A stretch of DNA of 29,442 nucleotides from M55B154 sp964345775 (GTDB lineage Bacteria > Spirochaetota > UBA4802 > UB4802): contig CAYFSO010000025.1 of NCBI GenBank assembly GCA_964345775.1, forward strand, positions 1 to 29,442, written 5' to 3'. Under the pieces are notes generated by a model, which saw only the letters and a program-made list of their open reading frames with translations, was not told where the DNA came from and made no database searches. A program made the position numbers and the translations under genes. This document shows positions 8,994 through 16,316 of this stretch, piece by piece. Numbering within the stretch: position 1 is the first letter of the stretch; every line of letters begins with the position of its first letter.

Positions 8994-9000
8994 AAAAAAC

Positions 9001-9367
9001 CTGCCTTTAATATCAAATCAATATAAATACCTGGTTCCCGAATTCGCCTGTTTTATCAAGAACATTATAAATAATTTTTAAAATAGGGCATGAACAGGCA
9101 ATTTACAAGCAATTTTTTAATGGTGTCTCATATCATCAGCATCCCCGGTGCTCCAGGCCCCCGCAGTTTTTATATTCACCTGAAAAAAAATGATTGCAAT
9201 ATATTTATAAAATTTGATAGATATTATTAAAATTTTGGAAATATATATTTGCGTTGATATTCTAATAATATCATGCAACAGCATGGTATTTTAATCAGGT
9301 ACCGGCCTGATCACAGAGATTTGGCATAGCATTATTAAACAGGCCCCCTTGCATAAGAGTTGCTTAT
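9001..9367. other. AT-rich intergenic spacer with three short hairpins
   Basis: No gene is supported. It separates the divergent plsB and tRNA-Pro and must hold the promoters of both, but I find no convincing -35/-10 pair for the tRNA. Between 9256 and 9311 three short inverted repeats follow one another: GATAT/ATATC (9256-9272), CATGC-aaca-GCATG, and ATCAGG/CCTGAT (9294-9311). None is followed by a solid T-run, so I do not call terminators. Confidence 0.5.
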
Positions 9368-9442
9368 CGGGATGTAGCGCAGTCAGGTCAGCGCGCTGCG
9401 TTCGGGACGCAGAGGCCGGGAGTTCGAATCTCCCCATCCCGA
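9368..9442 (+). tRNA. tRNA-Pro, anticodon CGG
   Basis: Full cloverleaf by eye. The acceptor stem is CGGGATG with CATCCCG (9368-9374 / 9435-9441), 7 bp. The D-stem is GCGC/GCGC, the anticodon stem CTGCG/CGCAG around loop TTCGGGA, and the T-stem GGGAG/CTCCC around TTCGAAT. The anticodon CGG reads proline codon CCG. The C1-G72 pair and discriminator A73 are typical of bacterial tRNA-Pro, which supports the identity. No 3' CCA is encoded (ATA follows), so CCA must be added after transcription. Coding frames that run through it are not genes. Confidence 0.95.
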
Positions 9443-9480
9443 ATAATTTAAATGAGATTATATTCATTTGCGTCAAAATC

Positions 9481-9951
9481 ATGCAAAACAGGCACCGAGA
9501 TTATCATTTAATTAACAGGTTTGTAAAACAAATAATGCAAAGTCCTACAAAAATCCTTGATTCATCATATCCCACAGTAAGAGAAGCCCGAAAAGATATT
9601 ATTGATGATATTGTAAATATAATATCAGAAAAGGATATACATCTTAAGATAGACACAATGGAACTCTACCTCATAATAGATGAGGCGCTTACCAATGCCA
9701 TGGAACATGGTAATCACTGGGAACCGCATAAAGAAGTAAGAATAAATGTGTGCATTAATTCCGAACATCTTAAGATCGCTATCGCAGACCAGGGAAGCGG
9801 TTTTTTAAGGGGAGAAGAGAAGAACATTAACTCACCACACCTGTTACCACGCGGCCGGGGAATATACATAATCAAGCAATTCTGCAAACCGGCCTGGAAC
9901 AAGAAAGGGAACCAGATAACACTCAATATTGAACTGGATAGAAACAAGTAA
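9481..9951 (+). CDS. Anti-sigma regulatory factor-like serine kinase ATPase (SpoIIAB/RsbW type)
   Basis: GHKL-fold ATPase of the RsbW/SpoIIAB class, which in known systems holds a sigma factor and phosphorylates a STAS antagonist on Ser/Thr. The N-box is DEALTNAMEHGN, the G1 box is ADQGSGF and the G2 box is RGRGIYII. The domain occupies most of the 156 aa and there is no sensor or membrane part, as in stand-alone anti-sigma kinases. The frame continues upstream through the tRNA, so the start must lie after 9442. ATG 9481 is used here, and ATG 9535 is an alternative; neither has a good ribosome-binding site. Two STAS proteins follow within 1.6 kb and are its obvious candidate partners. No sigma factor or PP2C phosphatase gene is in view. 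Confidence 0.82.
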   Translation: MQNRHRDYHLINRFVKQIMQSPTKILDSSYPTVREARKDIIDDIVNIISEKDIHLKIDTMELYLIIDEALTNAMEHGNHWEPHKEVRINVCINSEHLKIAIADQGSGFLRGEEKNINSPHLLPRGRGIYIIKQFCKPAWNKKGNQITLNIELDRNK

Positions 9952-10063
9952 CAGCCTGTGTCCTTTCACCATACGCGTATAAATATTATTTGACTTTCCA
10001 CGTATATACCTTTAATTATCAAGAATCCGTTAGTTAAAAACAAGTTACAGGGTATACCGCTCC

Positions 10064-10657
10064 ATGTCAGGAATAACAGATACATTACGCAACATAAAAG
10101 AAGCCATAATCGGGGTCTACCGTTTCGTTGAGCATCTTGCATATATTGCTGACACCATATCCAGTATCGTCGGCATACAGGTTATCATACTGCTTATTGG
10201 TATATCCATAATCGCGTCGGGCCTGGCTGCTTTTGGAATACCACGGGGAAAACTCTCCTTTTTCCTGTCACTCATATTGGCCGACTTTTTCTGGGTATTA
10301 TGGAGTATAAGCTTTTCCCCCGGGTCATACGATTTCATATACAGCATGGCAAAAACGAACCTGGTCATTTTAAGTCCTTACATACTTATACTTGTTATAA
10401 AAAAATACTGGCCCGGCATCCGGTCCGCGTTCTTATCCCTGAAAGGACGGCCGGCGGGTAGTTCCCGTGGAACCCATACCCTGAAAGAGTTTCTTGAATG
10501 GAAAAGACAATACCAGGCAAACCACAACACTTTGCTGAACTCCCTTGACGCTGACATGTACAGGGGGAAGGACGGCACTATCAGGATATCCGGCGAGACC
10601 ATGAACGCATTAGAACAGGTAGAAAAAAGCATACGCGGAATAACGAAAAAAAGTTGA
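10064..10657 (+). CDS. Hypothetical membrane protein with three predicted helices
   Basis: Family not recognised. The 197 residues have three hydrophobic segments: about 36-58 (VGIQVIILLIGISIIASGLA), 64-84 (LSFFLSLILADFFWVLWSIS) and 95-111 (TNLVILSPYILILVI). A basic KKYWPGIR edge and then a soluble C-terminal ~80 residues follow. Under the positive-inside rule that tail is probably cytosolic. It stands between an anti-sigma-type kinase and two STAS proteins, with the next ORF starting 11 bp after its stop, so it is probably co-transcribed with them. A role as membrane input or anchor for the partner-switching proteins is a guess from position only. ATG 10064 has only a weak site (CAGGG). Confidence 0.6.
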   Translation: MSGITDTLRNIKEAIIGVYRFVEHLAYIADTISSIVGIQVIILLIGISIIASGLAAFGIPRGKLSFFLSLILADFFWVLWSISFSPGSYDFIYSMAKTNLVILSPYILILVIKKYWPGIRSAFLSLKGRPAGSSRGTHTLKEFLEWKRQYQANHNTLLNSLDADMYRGKDGTIRISGETMNALEQVEKSIRGITKKS

Positions 10658-10668
10658 AGGAGTATACA

Positions 10669-11001
10669 ATGCACCTTTCACTTGAAAAAAAAGGAACATT
10701 GTTTATAATTGAGCTCACGGGCACCGGTGAGTATGGAGACGAGATCAAGTTACCGAATTATATCGAGAAGATAATGCGTGACGACCCGTCCACCATAGCA
10801 CTCAACCTGTCAGGTATGGATACGTTAAACTCTGCCGCAATGGCAGCGGTACTGAATGCCCTGAAGGTCACAGACAAATCACAAGTGGAACTGCTATTGT
10901 TTGGTGCCAATCAGAACATATCAGTGCTCTTTGAAAAAGTATTTTTAAAAGAATATGTGCCCGTGTTATCCGAAGAAGAGTTTCACACACGTTATCTCTA
11001 A
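10669..11001 (+). CDS. STAS-domain protein (anti-sigma factor antagonist-like), first of two
   Basis: Single STAS domain, 110 aa. The central strand-helix IALNLSGMDTLNSAAMAAVLNA aligns with the SpoIIAA/RsbV phosphorylation region (typically 'dLs.v.fidSsGl..L'), placing Ser55 at the phospho-acceptor position. In the family, the unphosphorylated form captures the anti-sigma kinase and frees sigma. The start at ATG 10669 is chosen because GAAGGAG lies 7 bp upstream; an in-frame TTG at 10654 would overlap that site. It follows the membrane protein by 11 bp and precedes the second STAS gene by 57 bp. It lacks the usual Gly after Ser-Ser, so switching by phosphorylation is likely but not certain. 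Confidence 0.75.
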   Translation: MHLSLEKKGTLFIIELTGTGEYGDEIKLPNYIEKIMRDDPSTIALNLSGMDTLNSAAMAAVLNALKVTDKSQVELLLFGANQNISVLFEKVFLKEYVPVLSEEEFHTRYL

Positions 11002-11058
11002 CTTGTCATGACACTGCCGTTTGACAGCCTCATCATTTTATTGCAGCCGGAGGAAAGT

Positions 11059-11361
11059 ATGGATTATACCATAGAAGAAAATGATACATCATGCGTGTAC
11101 ATCCTTAATGAACAATTAAACCCCAGGAAGCTCAAGGAATTCATAGAAGTGCTGAATAATTTTTTACAAAACGACACAAGGGATGCTATACTTGACTTAT
11201 CGAACATCGAGATCATTGATTCTACCATCCTGGCGGGTTTCATGTCCCTGTATAACAACTTCAACGAACAGGGAAGATCGTTCAAGATCAAGAATCCCAA
11301 CCCCGCCATACGGAGGATCATTGAGATCGCATCACTGGAAGTTTTTTTACTTGAGGAGTAG
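11059..11361 (+). CDS. STAS-domain protein (anti-sigma factor antagonist-like), second of two
   Basis: Single STAS domain, 100 aa. ILDLSNIEIIDSTILAGFM matches the RsbV/SpoIIAA core closely and puts Ser55 (D-S-T) at the canonical phosphorylation site, closer to consensus than its upstream neighbour. The N-terminus VYILNEQLNPRKLKEFIEVL fits the first strand and helix. The start is ATG 11059 because GGAGG (11049-11053) precedes it at ideal spacing; the in-frame ATG at 11008 has no such site. gpmI begins 5 bp after its stop, so the two are translationally close and almost surely on one transcript. The two STAS proteins are dissimilar, so they are not a recent duplication. Confidence 0.8.
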   Translation: MDYTIEENDTSCVYILNEQLNPRKLKEFIEVLNNFLQNDTRDAILDLSNIEIIDSTILAGFMSLYNNFNEQGRSFKIKNPNPAIRRIIEIASLEVFLLEE

Positions 11362-11366
11362 ACTGT

Positions 11367-13028
11367 ATGATGAAACTGCAGAAGAGCCAGCGCTTTGAGG
11401 GTCGCAGCGGCCCCGTGGTACTGATCATCATGGACGGCTTTGGGATTGGCAAAGAGAACGAAAGTAACGCACTATACCTTGCACGAACACCGAACATTGA
11501 TCAGTTGACCGATAAGTACATGAATACCAGCCTGAAAGCCCATGGTACCGCGGTGGGTCTGCCCAGCGACGATGACATGGGAAATTCCGAAGTGGGCCAT
11601 AACGCGCTGGGTGCCGGCAGGATATACGACCAGGGGGCCAAGCGGGTATCAAAAGCCATCGATAATGGTGAAATATTCACTACTGATACATGGGAAAAGA
11701 TCATTGATGCTCCTTCTAAAAAGGGGACATCTATTCATTTTATCGGTCTTCTTTCTGATGGCAATGTACATTCAAATATCTCTCACCTGTTCAGGCTGAT
11801 CGGTCAGGCTGCAGAGGATGGTATCAAGAAAGCATGCGTGCACATCCTGCTTGACGGCAGGGATGTTCCCGAAACATCCGCACTTGAATACGTTGACCAA
11901 CTTGAAGAAGTGCTGGATACGTACAGGGAAAAAGGTCTTGGTTACCGCATAGCATCCGGTGGCGGAAGAATGGTTACCACCATGGACCGCTACGAGGCTG
12001 ACTGGGACATAGTGAAGCGGGGCTGGGAAGCCCATGTACTTGGGGAGGCACGACCCTTCACGTCTGCCCGTGAAGCCATTGAAACATACCGCGGGGAAAA
12101 GCCCGGCTTAACCGACCAGTACCTCCCCTCGTTTACCATAGTGGATGACAACGGGCCGGTTGGCACAATTGAAGACGGCGACTCTGTCATCTTTTTCAAT
12201 TTCAGGGGCGACAGGGCAATCGAGATATCAAGAGCTTTTGAAGAGAAGGATTTCGACAAGTTCGACAGGAAACGCTTCCCTGATGTGACCTACGCCGGTA
12301 TCATGGAATATGACGGTGACCTGAAAATACCATCCAATTACCTTGTTCATCCTCCGTCTATCGACAACACCATAAGCGAATACCTGGTGCATAATGACTG
12401 TTGCCAGTATGCCGTCTCCGAGACACAGAAGTTCGGCCATGTTACCTACTTCTGGAACGGCAACAGGAGCGGCATGTTTGACAACAACTGGGAAGTCTAC
12501 GAAGAGATCCCTTCTGATAAAGTCGAATTTGATCAGCGCCCCTGGATGAAGGCAGCGGATGTAACAGACAGGGTCATCGAAGCAGTGGAAAGCGGCAAGT
12601 ATGATTTTATACGATTGAATTACCCCAACGGTGACATGGTTGGACACACGGGAAAGATGGAAGCTGCCATCATAGCCGCTGAAACGGTTGACCTGTGCCT
12701 GGGCCGCCTGTTGCCGGTCATTGAAAAACACAACGGCATCGCTCTAATCACCGCGGACCATGGCAACCTGGACGATATGTTTGAAACTGACAAGAAAACG
12801 GGGCAGATCAAGATGGACGAAAAAACCGGGAAGCCCGCGCAAAAAACATCACATTCATTGAACCCCGTACCGTTTATACTATTCGATCCACAGTACAGCA
12901 ACGAGTACAGGCTTCGCAGCCTTGATGCAGGCGAACCCGGCCTGGCAAACGTGGCATCTACCATACTGGTAATGCTTGGTTTTGAGCCCCCTGAAGAATA
13001 CCTTCCGCCAATCGTTGAACTGACATGA
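11367..13028 (+). CDS. gpmI: 2,3-bisphosphoglycerate-independent phosphoglycerate mutase
   Basis: Interconverts 3- and 2-phosphoglycerate in glycolysis/gluconeogenesis; a two-Mn alkaline-phosphatase-fold enzyme of the cytosol. N-terminal IIMDGFGIG holds the first metal Asp. MGNSEVGHNALGAGR carries the catalytic Ser (about residue 75), and LLDGRDVPETSALEYV is the transferase-domain signature. RLNYPNGDMVGHTG, LITADHGNLDDMF and KTSHSLNPVPFILFD supply the second metal cluster. At 553 aa it is slightly longer than the usual ~510, with an extra N-terminal ~15 residues and a small insertion (TDKKTGQIKMDEKTGKPAQ) ahead of the last metal His. It starts 5 bp after a STAS gene and its stop overlaps glgA by 4 bp. 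Confidence 0.95.
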   Translation: MMKLQKSQRFEGRSGPVVLIIMDGFGIGKENESNALYLARTPNIDQLTDKYMNTSLKAHGTAVGLPSDDDMGNSEVGHNALGAGRIYDQGAKRVSKAIDNGEIFTTDTWEKIIDAPSKKGTSIHFIGLLSDGNVHSNISHLFRLIGQAAEDGIKKACVHILLDGRDVPETSALEYVDQLEEVLDTYREKGLGYRIASGGGRMVTTMDRYEADWDIVKRGWEAHVLGEARPFTSAREAIETYRGEKPGLTDQYLPSFTIVDDNGPVGTIEDGDSVIFFNFRGDRAIEISRAFEEKDFDKFDRKRFPDVTYAGIMEYDGDLKIPSNYLVHPPSIDNTISEYLVHNDCCQYAVSETQKFGHVTYFWNGNRSGMFDNNWEVYEEIPSDKVEFDQRPWMKAADVTDRVIEAVESGKYDFIRLNYPNGDMVGHTGKMEAAIIAAETVDLCLGRLLPVIEKHNGIALITADHGNLDDMFETDKKTGQIKMDEKTGKPAQKTSHSLNPVPFILFDPQYSNEYRLRSLDAGEPGLANVASTILVMLGFEPPEEYLPPIVELT

Positions 13029-14476
13029 AAATAGCGTTCATTACAAGCGAGGCCTTCCCCTTTGCAAAAACGGGAGGGCTTGCCGACGTGTCCAATGCCC
13101 TGCCCCGGGCATTGGCACGGCAGGGACATGATGTACGCATTTTCATGCCCCGCTATTACATGGTGGATCGTAAAAAGTATGCTCTTCAAAAGATTGACTC
13201 ACCGCTCGGGGTTCCCTTTGGCCCCGACGAGAGATGGGCAGCCATTGAAAAATCAGGTTATCTTGAAGGGGTAACAGCATATTTTATCGAACACGAAGAG
13301 TACTTTGGCCGCGACGGTCTCTATGATGACGGCCGCCATGCCTTCCATGATAACGCGGAACGTTTCATATTCTTCTGCAGGGCCGTTCTCCAGGCAGTGA
13401 AGGCCATGGGTTTTATCCCGGATATCATGCACTGCAATGACTGGCAAACAGGGCTTATCCCCCTTTTTCTGAAAACGCATTATGCGGCTGATCCTTATTT
13501 CGCTTCAACCGCTTCATTAATGACAATACACAACGTGGGATACCAGGGGGTCTTTCATCGCGACGTATTTCCCCTCACCCGCCTTGGCTGGGAACACTTT
13601 GACAACGGGGGAGTGAACTTTTTTGGCCAGCTGAATTTTCTGAAAACGGGGATTATCCATGCGGACGCGGTATCCACGGTCAGCAAAAAATACGCGATGG
13701 AAATACAGTCATCCGAATTCGGGTATGAGCTGGCACCTGTCTTTACAGGTATTTCAGACCGGCTTTACGGCATCATCAATGGCGTTGATTACACCATGTG
13801 GAAACCGGCAACTGACCGGTTCATTCCCGCGAATTATTCCATGGAGGATTTGTCCGGAAAGCGGATCAACAAGACATCCCTGCAGGAGATCATGCAGCTG
13901 CCCCCTGACGGGGATATGCCGCTAATAAGCTGCATCTCCAGGCTCACGTACCAGAAGGGCATGGATCTTTTGGTTCAATCGCTTGAACGGCTGCTGCAGG
14001 GCGAGAAATTTCAATTCATCATTCTTGGGTCAGGCGAACAATGGATAATCGACAGGTTCCAGTACCTGAAATCCCTTTTCCCGGATCGGCTGGGGCTGTT
14101 CTGGGGATACAACGAAGAGCTCTCCCACCTTGTGGAAGCCGGTTCTGACATGTTCGTGATGCCGTCCCGGTACGAACCATGCGGCCTTAACCAGATGTAC
14201 AGCATGGCATACGGCACAATACCCATTGTCCACGCAACGGGAGGACTTGATGACACGGTAGAGAACTGGGACCAGACTTCAAAAAGCGGGAATGGATTCA
14301 AGTACCGGGAGAACAGTATCGACCAGTTATATTCCACGGTGAGAAAGGCATTGCGGGTATACCACCAACCCGGATCATGGCGTACATTACAAAAGAACGC
14401 CATGAAATTTCACAACAGCTGGGACGACGCGGTAATAGAATACGAAAAGCTGTATCGAAACATCCTGCAAAAATAA
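13025..14476 (+). CDS. glgA: Glycogen synthase (ADP-glucose type)
   Basis: GT5 glucosyltransferase that extends alpha-1,4-glucan from ADP-glucose. The N-terminal KTGGLADVSNALPRALARQGHDVRIFMPRY is the GlgA signature with the nucleotide-sugar-binding KTGGL. Further matches are HCNDWQTGLIPLFLK, MTIHNVGYQGVF, INGVDYTMWKPATD, ISRLTYQKGMDLL and the C-terminal PSRYEPCGLNQMYSMAYGTIPI. That gives both Rossmann domains in the expected order. Its 483 aa is the usual length. The start codon overlaps the gpmI stop (ATGA), so it is translationally coupled. A hairpin with a T-run follows the stop by 19 bp and ends the operon. No glgC or glgB is in the window. Confidence 0.95.
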   Translation: MKIAFITSEAFPFAKTGGLADVSNALPRALARQGHDVRIFMPRYYMVDRKKYALQKIDSPLGVPFGPDERWAAIEKSGYLEGVTAYFIEHEEYFGRDGLYDDGRHAFHDNAERFIFFCRAVLQAVKAMGFIPDIMHCNDWQTGLIPLFLKTHYAADPYFASTASLMTIHNVGYQGVFHRDVFPLTRLGWEHFDNGGVNFFGQLNFLKTGIIHADAVSTVSKKYAMEIQSSEFGYELAPVFTGISDRLYGIINGVDYTMWKPATDRFIPANYSMEDLSGKRINKTSLQEIMQLPPDGDMPLISCISRLTYQKGMDLLVQSLERLLQGEKFQFIILGSGEQWIIDRFQYLKSLFPDRLGLFWGYNEELSHLVEAGSDMFVMPSRYEPCGLNQMYSMAYGTIPIVHATGGLDDTVENWDQTSKSGNGFKYRENSIDQLYSTVRKALRVYHQPGSWRTLQKNAMKFHNSWDDAVIEYEKLYRNILQK

Positions 14477-14495
14477 AAACTTCCGGTTTCCACGT

Positions 14496-14519
14496 GTTTC
14501 TATAAATAGAAACTTTTTT
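14496..14519 (+). terminator. Intrinsic terminator of the glgA operon
   Basis: GTTTCTA (14496-14502) pairs with TAGAAAC (14507-14513) across a four-base loop, followed directly by TTTTTT. It lies 19 bp past the glgA stop and 20 bp before the trp -35 box, so it insulates the trp operon. Confidence 0.75.
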
Positions 14520-14539
14520 GTAAATGATGCCTAAATCAC

Positions 14540-14569
14540 TTGACAGGTTCAAGGGTAGTGTTCTATATA
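14540..14569 (+). promoter_or_regulatory. trp operon promoter
   Basis: Perfect -35 TTGACA (14540-14545), 18-bp spacer, -10 TATATA (14564-14569). Start expected near 14576, giving a transcript whose first ORF is the Trp-rich leader peptide at 14593. The -35 lies inside the inverted repeat CTTGA-caggt-TCAAG (14539-14553), a possible operator. Confidence 0.75.
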
Positions 14570-14592
14570 ACACCTGTTGACGGAAAACTATT

Positions 14593-14676
14593 ATGAAGAT
14601 GAAAAGCACGTTACACATAAATTCAGAGATTTACTGCTGGTACTGGTGGTGGCATGCAACCCTGATGTCTGCCTGA
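14593..14676 (+). CDS. trpL: trp operon leader peptide
   Basis: 27-codon ORF in the trp leader. Its C-terminal half contains CWYWWWH: Trp at codons 16, 18, 19 and 20, four of five consecutive codons, with Tyr at 14 and 17. This density of Trp codons ahead of a terminator and trpE is the hallmark of ribosome-mediated attenuation as in enterobacterial trpL. When charged tRNA-Trp is short the ribosome would stall there and change leader folding. The start follows a weak site (ACGGA) 8 bp upstream. The stop (14674-14676) lies 25 bp before the first terminator stem. The control function is inferred by analogy but strongly supported by composition and position. Confidence 0.88.
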   Translation: MKMKSTLHINSEIYCWYWWWHATLMSA

Positions 14677-14701
14677 CCGGTTATTAATATAATAGACCAG
14701 G
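14677..14701 (+). promoter_or_regulatory. AT-rich hairpin between leader peptide and first terminator
   Basis: CCGGTTATTA (14677-14686) can pair with TAATA-G-ACC-A-GG (14690-14701): about 10 bp with two single-base bulges and a 3-base loop. It abuts terminator 1 rather than overlapping it. It may be the pause/antiterminator hairpin, and an alternative pairing of CCCTG..GTCT (14660-14670) with AGACCAGGG (14694-14702) overlaps it. Folding energies were not computed. Confidence 0.45.
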
Positions 14702-14733
14702 GACCGTGGGTAGACATCTTCCACGGTCTTTTT
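14702..14733 (+). terminator. trp attenuator terminator 1
   Basis: GACCGTGG (14702-14709) pairs with CCACGGTC (14721-14728), loop 11 nt, followed by TTTTT. A textbook intrinsic terminator 25 bp after the leader-peptide stop and 69 bp before trpE. Its stem is repeated in terminator 2. Confidence 0.85.
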
Positions 14734-14749
14734 CATTAGTGAGAACTAT

Positions 14750-14778
14750 ACCGTGGGAACATGAACCACGGTTTTTTT
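14750..14778 (+). terminator. trp attenuator terminator 2, same stem as terminator 1
   Basis: ACCGTGG (14750-14756) pairs with CCACGGT (14766-14772), loop 9 nt, with seven T from 14772. The seven-base stem arms are identical to those of terminator 1, while loops and flanks differ. It ends 23 bp before the trpE start, close to the trpE ribosome-binding site (GAGAGGAG, 14785-14792). Confidence 0.85.
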
Positions 14779-14801
14779 ATTTCAGAGAGGAGTGAACCAA
14801 A

Positions 14802-16316
14802 ATGCTGTATCCATCTTTACAACAGATAAAAAGGCTTTCAAAAGAATACAACCGTATACCGGTGTACCGGGAGCTCAATCTTGCCGAGCCGGGGCTTCTC
14901 ATGGTGCTCAAGACCATGTCGGCCCATTCCGATGTCATTTTCCTGGAAAGTGCCATACACAGGAAGAAACAAAGCAGGTTCTCATACCTTGGTTTCAACC
15001 CGGTAAAGACCATAAAGTATATGCCTTCTTCCATAATCATCGAAGAAGGTGAAAAAACTACCAGATATAATGAAGATTTTTTCGATTTCATGGACGGCGC
15101 CCTTCAGGAATACCGCTCCCCAACCTTTCCCCGGTATGGCACCTTTAACGGTGGTTACGCGGGATACCTGGGATTCGAGTTGGTAAACTATACCAACACC
15201 CTTCGCAGAAAAAAAACAGAAGACCCCGTTCATCCCCTGGCCCTGCTGTTCTACATAGATGATTTCATCTGTTACGACAACAGGAAAAACACGTATCACC
15301 TGGCAACCGCCATATACCCCCGGACAGGTGAGAGCATAGAGGATGAGTATATACGGGCAACCGGAAAACTCGATGCGCTGGAATCTACCATAATAGATGA
15401 AATTGGCAAAACCACCTTTCCCTATATCCCCTCACAAAAGGAATCATTCGACATACGGTACAGGGATTCCTCCTCTGAATTCATGGTAAAGGTTGAACGC
15501 GCCAGGCAATTGATCCATGACGGCGAAGCGCTGCAGGTGGTCTTAAGTATACGGGCCGACATCATGGAGAACACCGACCCCTACAGGTTCTACCTTAAAC
15601 TGCGGCAGGTGAATCCCTCCCCCTACATGTTTTACATCAAGCACCGTGACCTGGTTGTAACCGGCAGCTCCCCCGAAATACATGTGAAGATATCCGGGGA
15701 AAGGGCAAAACTCAGGCCCATCGCGGGCACCGTTGCACAGGGCAACAATCGTCAGGAAAACCTGCGAAACAAGGCCATGCTGCTGAACAACAAGAAAGAG
15801 CGGGCCGAGCACCTTATGCTGGTCGATCTTGCCCGCAACGACCTGGCCAGGATAGCCGCACCCGGCTCGGTTCAGGTGGGCCAGTTCATGCAGCCCGAAG
15901 ACTATTCCCACGTGATCCACCTGGTCTCAGAGGTAGACGCCGTACTCAAAGACGGCATGTCCACCATCGACGCCATTAAGTCCACCTTCCCCGCCGGCAC
16001 GGTAAGCGGTGCGCCGAAGGTACGGGCAATTGAGATAATCGACGAACTGGAAGCACATCCACGCGGCATATACTCCGGGGCCGTCGGCTACCTGGGTTTC
16101 AACGGCGAAACCGACACCTGCATCACCATACGAACGGGTGTTTTTTCAGATACAGAAAGTTACATACAGGCGGGGGCGGGGATCGTCTACGACAGCCAGC
16201 CCATCAGTGAATACCACGAGATCAGGAACAAGCTGCGCGCCCTTGCCGAAAGTCTCCCGTTCGCGAAGAACAACAGCAGCAGAGAGGAGGACGAAGATGT
16301 TCTGTGTAATAGATAA
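14802..16316 (+). CDS. trpE: Anthranilate synthase component I
   Basis: Converts chorismate to anthranilate using ammonia from TrpG; first enzyme of the Trp branch. The chorismate-binding domain carries LRPIAGT, ERAEHLMLVDLARNDLARIA and TFPAGTVSGAPKVRAIEIID, followed by RGIYSGAVGYLGFNG. The N-terminal domain keeps a LES motif (VIFLESAIH), which in family members is part of the Trp feedback site, so allosteric inhibition is likely. At 504 aa it is a stand-alone TrpE, not a TrpE-G fusion. A strong ribosome-binding site (GAGAGGAG) precedes the ATG. It heads the operon and overlaps trpG by 20 bp. PabB is excluded by the complete trp context. Confidence 0.97.
   Translation: MLYPSLQQIKRLSKEYNRIPVYRELNLAEPGLLMVLKTMSAHSDVIFLESAIHRKKQSRFSYLGFNPVKTIKYMPSSIIIEEGEKTTRYNEDFFDFMDGALQEYRSPTFPRYGTFNGGYAGYLGFELVNYTNTLRRKKTEDPVHPLALLFYIDDFICYDNRKNTYHLATAIYPRTGESIEDEYIRATGKLDALESTIIDEIGKTTFPYIPSQKESFDIRYRDSSSEFMVKVERARQLIHDGEALQVVLSIRADIMENTDPYRFYLKLRQVNPSPYMFYIKHRDLVVTGSSPEIHVKISGERAKLRPIAGTVAQGNNRQENLRNKAMLLNNKKERAEHLMLVDLARNDLARIAAPGSVQVGQFMQPEDYSHVIHLVSEVDAVLKDGMSTIDAIKSTFPAGTVSGAPKVRAIEIIDELEAHPRGIYSGAVGYLGFNGETDTCITIRTGVFSDTESYIQAGAGIVYDSQPISEYHEIRNKLRALAESLPFAKNNSSREEDEDVLCNR

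Noticed and set aside
9349..9480. N-terminal extension of the anti-sigma kinase starting upstream of the tRNA
   Set aside because: The frame runs through the complete tRNA-Pro gene, and the extension shows no protein-like features; the start must be downstream.
11004..11013. Perfect palindrome TGTCATGACA between the two STAS genes
   Set aside because: Only 10 bp with no spacer; such palindromes occur by chance in 29 kb and there is no promoter beside it.
11008..11058. 17-codon N-terminal extension of the second STAS protein
   Set aside because: No ribosome-binding site before ATG 11008, whereas GGAGG stands at proper distance from ATG 11059, where the STAS domain begins.
16138..16296. Longer TrpG start inside trpE
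   Set aside because: The extra 53 residues are an Arg/Ser/Thr-rich shadow of trpE, while ATG 16297 gives the standard TrpG N-terminus with a perfect ribosome-binding site.
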